Shown here piece by piece: positions 61,639 through 64,000 of a stretch of DNA of 64,000 nucleotides. The notes under the pieces are model-generated. The model did not search any database. It saw only the letters and a list, made by a program, of their open reading frames with translations, and was not told the origin of the DNA. Source of the stretch: Bacillus sp. HNG (lineage in GTDB: Bacteria > Bacillota > Bacilli > Bacillales > Bacillaceae_L). A program made the translations under genes and the position numbers. Position 1 is the stretch's first letter. The number at the start of each line of letters is the position of its first letter. Location of the stretch: NCBI RefSeq assembly GCF_003400205.1, contig NZ_QUQV01000001.1:62001-126000 (forward strand), given 5' to 3'.

Positions 61639-62384
61639 ATGACAGCTATTGATAAAATGAAACCAATAAAAGCAGCCCGGCAATTTATTCAAAAATGGTT
61701 TTCTGATTGTCAAGCTGCCATTTTAGCTGGAAGTGTAACAAGGGGTGATGCGACAGAAACGTCGGATCTTGACATCATTGTTTTTGAAAGGAACATTCCT
61801 TCGTCATATAGAGAGTCCTTATTCGATTTCGGTTGGCCTATTGAGGTTTTTGTACATAATGAAGCATCCTATAAACGGTTTTTTGAAACGGACAAAAAGC
61901 GAGCAAAACCGTCAATGGCGAGAATGGTTTACGAAGGCATTGTTCTTAAGAATGATGGGCTAATTGAAGGAATAAAAAAAGAAGCTAAGGAACTTTTAGA
62001 CACTGGACCGGATGAATGGACTAAGGAAACGGTAGATTTGAAAAGATATTTTATTACAGATACATTAGATGATTTCGTTGGCTGTGTAAAAAGAGAAGAA
62101 GCAATATTCATTGCAAATAACCTTGCAGAACTAACAAGTGAATTGTCTTAAGAACTAATCGTAAATGGATTGGCGTTTCCAAGTGGATGTATACAGCCTT
62201 AAAAGAATTCGACGAAGAATTTGCAAATTACTTCTTTGCCTCATTTGAATCGTTTTATCGAGACGGCGACAAATCCAAGGTTGTGCAAGTAGTTGACGAT
62301 GTTTTACAGCCCTATGGAGGACGTTTATTTGAGGGATTTGCTATGGGGAAAGTAAAAACTGGAGGTAAAAGTAATGACAAATGA
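61639..62384 (+). pseudogene. Nucleotidyltransferase gene with a frameshift
   Basis: ATG 61639 after GAGGTGG starts a nucleotidyltransferase-fold protein: AILAGSVTRGDATETSDLDI carries the GS and DxD motifs. Frame 1 ends at a TAA at 62149-62151. Frame 2 resumes at once and reads LRTNRKWIGVSKWMYTALKE, then EEFANYFFASFESFY to the stop at 62384, an obvious continuation of the same protein. A single base missing near 62144-62148 (TTGTCTTAAG) explains it. The combined product would be about 248 residues, similar to streptomycin- or spectinomycin-type transferases in layout. Confidence 0.7.
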
Positions 62385-63129
62385 AATACTCAAGAACAAT
62401 AAGAAGAGCTGGGACAAGGTAGCACATCATTTTAATGGGAAGGATGCCCTCCCGAGTTACGGTCCTTTTACACAAACAGAAGAAGAGTTAAGGCTGTTTG
62501 AGGATGTAACAAATAAAAAAATACTTGATATCGGTTGTGGAAGTGGACATTCCTTACGATACATGGCAGAAAAAAGAGCGAGTGAACTATGGGGAGTAGA
62601 TTTGTCACAAAGTCAAATTGAAACCGCGAGAGAAACACTAAAGGGAATGAATCCTCAATTGTATTGTGCACCAATGGAAAAAGATATTAATCTTCCAAAG
62701 GAATATTTTGATTTCGTTTACTCGATTTATGCGATTGGTTGGACAATGGATTTAGCTGCAACCTTTAAGCTTATCTATTCTTATTTGAAGTCTGGTGGAT
62801 CTTTCATTTTCAGTTGGGATCATCCATTATATCCATATCTTAAAAGTGAAAATGGGCGAATATTTATAGAAGGCTCATATCAGAATGAGGGAACGGTTAC
62901 ATACGATAATTTCAAAGGTGAAGATGCACCAATGGTCATTCCAACACGAAAAATGAGTACATATATAAATGAATTAATAAAAGCGGGTTTTACAATTGAA
63001 AAAGTAATTGAAAGTGATGTGTCAGAGTCTTTTGATTCAATTGAAGAAGAGGTTTCAGACCGTTATTATTCGTTATACAAAGCTCGTAAATTTCCAACAA
63101 CGATGATTATCAAGGCACGAAAGAAATAA
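62374..63129 (+). CDS. Class I SAM-dependent methyltransferase
   Basis: 251 residues. SAM motif I ILDIGCGSGHSLRYMA, the acidic post-I WGVDLSQSQIETAR, and post-motif FDFVYSIYAIGWTMD. The ATG at 62374 lies 7 nt after GGAGGT and overlaps the 3' end of the frameshifted nucleotidyltransferase. Targets may be a small molecule such as a modified drug or metabolite; unknown. Confidence 0.85.
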   Translation: MTNEILKNNKKSWDKVAHHFNGKDALPSYGPFTQTEEELRLFEDVTNKKILDIGCGSGHSLRYMAEKRASELWGVDLSQSQIETARETLKGMNPQLYCAPMEKDINLPKEYFDFVYSIYAIGWTMDLAATFKLIYSYLKSGGSFIFSWDHPLYPYLKSENGRIFIEGSYQNEGTVTYDNFKGEDAPMVIPTRKMSTYINELIKAGFTIEKVIESDVSESFDSIEEEVSDRYYSLYKARKFPTTMIIKARKK

Positions 63130-63146
63130 TGATTGGCAGGTAAAAG

Positions 63147-63827
63147 ATGATTAAAGCGGCTATTTTTGATTTAGACGGAACATTATTGGATAGAGACGAA
63201 TCTGTAAAGAAGTTCGTTTCTTATCAATATGATAGGTTATTGGAGTCTCTACATCAGATTCCAAAAGAAACTTATATAAAGAGATTTATCGGATTAGATC
63301 GTCGTGGCTATGTTTGGAAAGACAAAGTATATCAACAACTCGTTCAAGAATTTAGTATAAAGGGGATAACTTGGCAAGAACTGCTAGAAGATTATATCTC
63401 AATGTTTAAATACAATTGTGTACCATTTCCAAATCTTATACCGATGTTAGGAGAACTAAAGGAAACGGACCTTCAATTAGGAATGATTACAAATGGAAAG
63501 GGACAGTTTCAGTTAGATAATATTCGATCACTTGGGATAGAAAAATACTTTGATACTATTTTAGTTTCCGAATGGGAAGGGATTAAAAAGCCAGATTCCC
63601 AAATATTTATGAAGGCTGTTGCACAATTAAATGTGCAACCAAATCAATGTATATTTGTAGGCGACCACCCAGATAACGATGTAAAAGCAGCTCGTAATAT
63701 TGGTATGATAGGAATTTGGAAACGGGATTTTGAATGGGACAATGTAGATGCAGATTATATCATTGATGATTTGGCAGAATTACCAATAATAATAAAAAGG
63801 TTGTGTAGTAATAATGAACATATCTAA
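63147..63827 (+). CDS. HAD superfamily hydrolase
   Basis: 226 residues. Motif I FDLDGTLLD, motif II MITNGKGQ, Lys motif III IKKPDSQIF, and motif IV VGDHPDNDVKAA are all intact. It is of the phosphoglycolate phosphatase-like subgroup with a helical cap. It lies 17 bp after the methyltransferase and overlaps the next start by 14 nt. The substrate is unknown. Confidence 0.88.
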   Translation: MIKAAIFDLDGTLLDRDESVKKFVSYQYDRLLESLHQIPKETYIKRFIGLDRRGYVWKDKVYQQLVQEFSIKGITWQELLEDYISMFKYNCVPFPNLIPMLGELKETDLQLGMITNGKGQFQLDNIRSLGIEKYFDTILVSEWEGIKKPDSQIFMKAVAQLNVQPNQCIFVGDHPDNDVKAARNIGMIGIWKRDFEWDNVDADYIIDDLAELPIIIKRLCSNNEHI

Positions 63828-64000
63828 CCAAACACCCATTAAAAACACAATGGGAGGAGTATTCATTCATGTTTCAGATTTAAAAAAGTCAGTTGAATGG
63901 TACAGTAACATTTTAGGAATCGAAGCCAATTTAGATAAGGTGAAATCTCCCGTGTATAACATTCCGGTTACTGGTTCCACGGGCTTAACATTAGATGACC
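63814..64000 (+). CDS. VOC/glyoxalase family protein (3' truncated)
   Basis: Frame from ATG 63814 to the window edge, 62 codons. GGVFIHVSDLKKSVEWYSNI and then LGIEA match the beta-alpha-beta start of the vicinal oxygen chelate fold. The end lies outside the window. No strong ribosome site is seen; translation may be coupled to the HAD gene it overlaps. Confidence 0.75.
   Translation, partial: MNISNQTPIKNTMGGVFIHVSDLKKSVEWYSNILGIEANLDKVKSPVYNIPVTGSTGLTLDD

Overview
The window is a low-GC Gram-positive chromosome segment from a spore-forming member of the Bacillaceae, probably Bacillus or Neobacillus-like. The evidence is strong AGGAGG ribosome sites with frequent TTG/GTG starts, and sporulation genes (spo0M, a YjcZ-type peptide, GerPA/GerPF- and GerPC-type proteins, a LysM/SleB hydrolase). 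Gene groups also match the B. subtilis yod/yoz/yoj region: yodT-S-R-Q-P, kamA, yokU, yozE, yodN, yozD, deoD, yojF-bshB2, yojN-yojO. No rRNA, tRNA, CRISPR array, prophage or intact insertion sequence was seen. The leftmost and rightmost genes are cut by the window edges.

Region by region. (1) 1-10980: one long plus-strand carbohydrate operon with a GH20 hexosaminidase (5' truncated), a GH1 beta-glucosidase, two Gfo/Idh/MocA dehydrogenases, an FAD oxidoreductase, two large proteins related to glycoside-processing enzymes, and an SGNH esterase, ending in a good terminator. (2) 11095-20256: a hypothetical gene, a 52-bp tandem array, a FetA/FetB-like ABC pair, a LysM-SleB hydrolase, a PTS-type IIC-IIA permease without IIB and without its phosphorylation histidine, opposite an AraC regulator, an M20 amidohydrolase, a YjcZ peptide and a thioredoxin-reductase-like flavoprotein. 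(3) 20341-28840: a second 52-bp array, then the beta-lysine (kam/yod) pathway: aminotransferase, two CoA-transferase-like subunits, deacylase, beta-lysine acetyltransferase, a sigma-54 activator, and lysine 2,3-aminomutase behind a textbook -24/-12 promoter. (4) 28907-41500: small yoz genes, a 20-bp tandem array, spo0M, deoD, a membrane-anchored D-aminoacylase-like protein, four GerPA/GerPF-like genes opposite an Hsp20 and a GerPC-like gene, an Fpg/Nei glycosylase behind a long palindrome, a lone HPr gene, and yojF-bshB2 for bacillithiol synthesis.

(5) 41501-56607: a hairpin-rich stretch and a Bacillaceae-type interspersed repeat, a MATE exporter, the nanoRNase NrnB, a compact type I toxin-antitoxin locus with overlapping convergent RNAs, the MoxR/VWA pair YojN-YojO, a GAF-LuxR regulator, a cupredoxin, a soluble histidine kinase, topoisomerase III and a secreted M6 metalloprotease. 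(6) 56860-64000: an ANT(6)-type nucleotidyltransferase, a 788-residue polyprenyl synthetase with a large N-terminal extension carrying extra aspartate-rich motifs, a Pro/Gly-repeat protein, two frameshifted genes, and small accessory enzymes (GNAT, methyltransferase, HAD hydrolase, partial VOC protein).

The most unusual items are the polyprenyl-synthetase fusion, the PTS permease that has lost IIB and its phospho-histidine, the type I toxin-antitoxin pair, the oxidoreductase-rich glycan operon, and three intergenic tandem arrays with strict periods of 52, 52 and 20 bp. Family assignments come from motifs read by eye; no database search was run.
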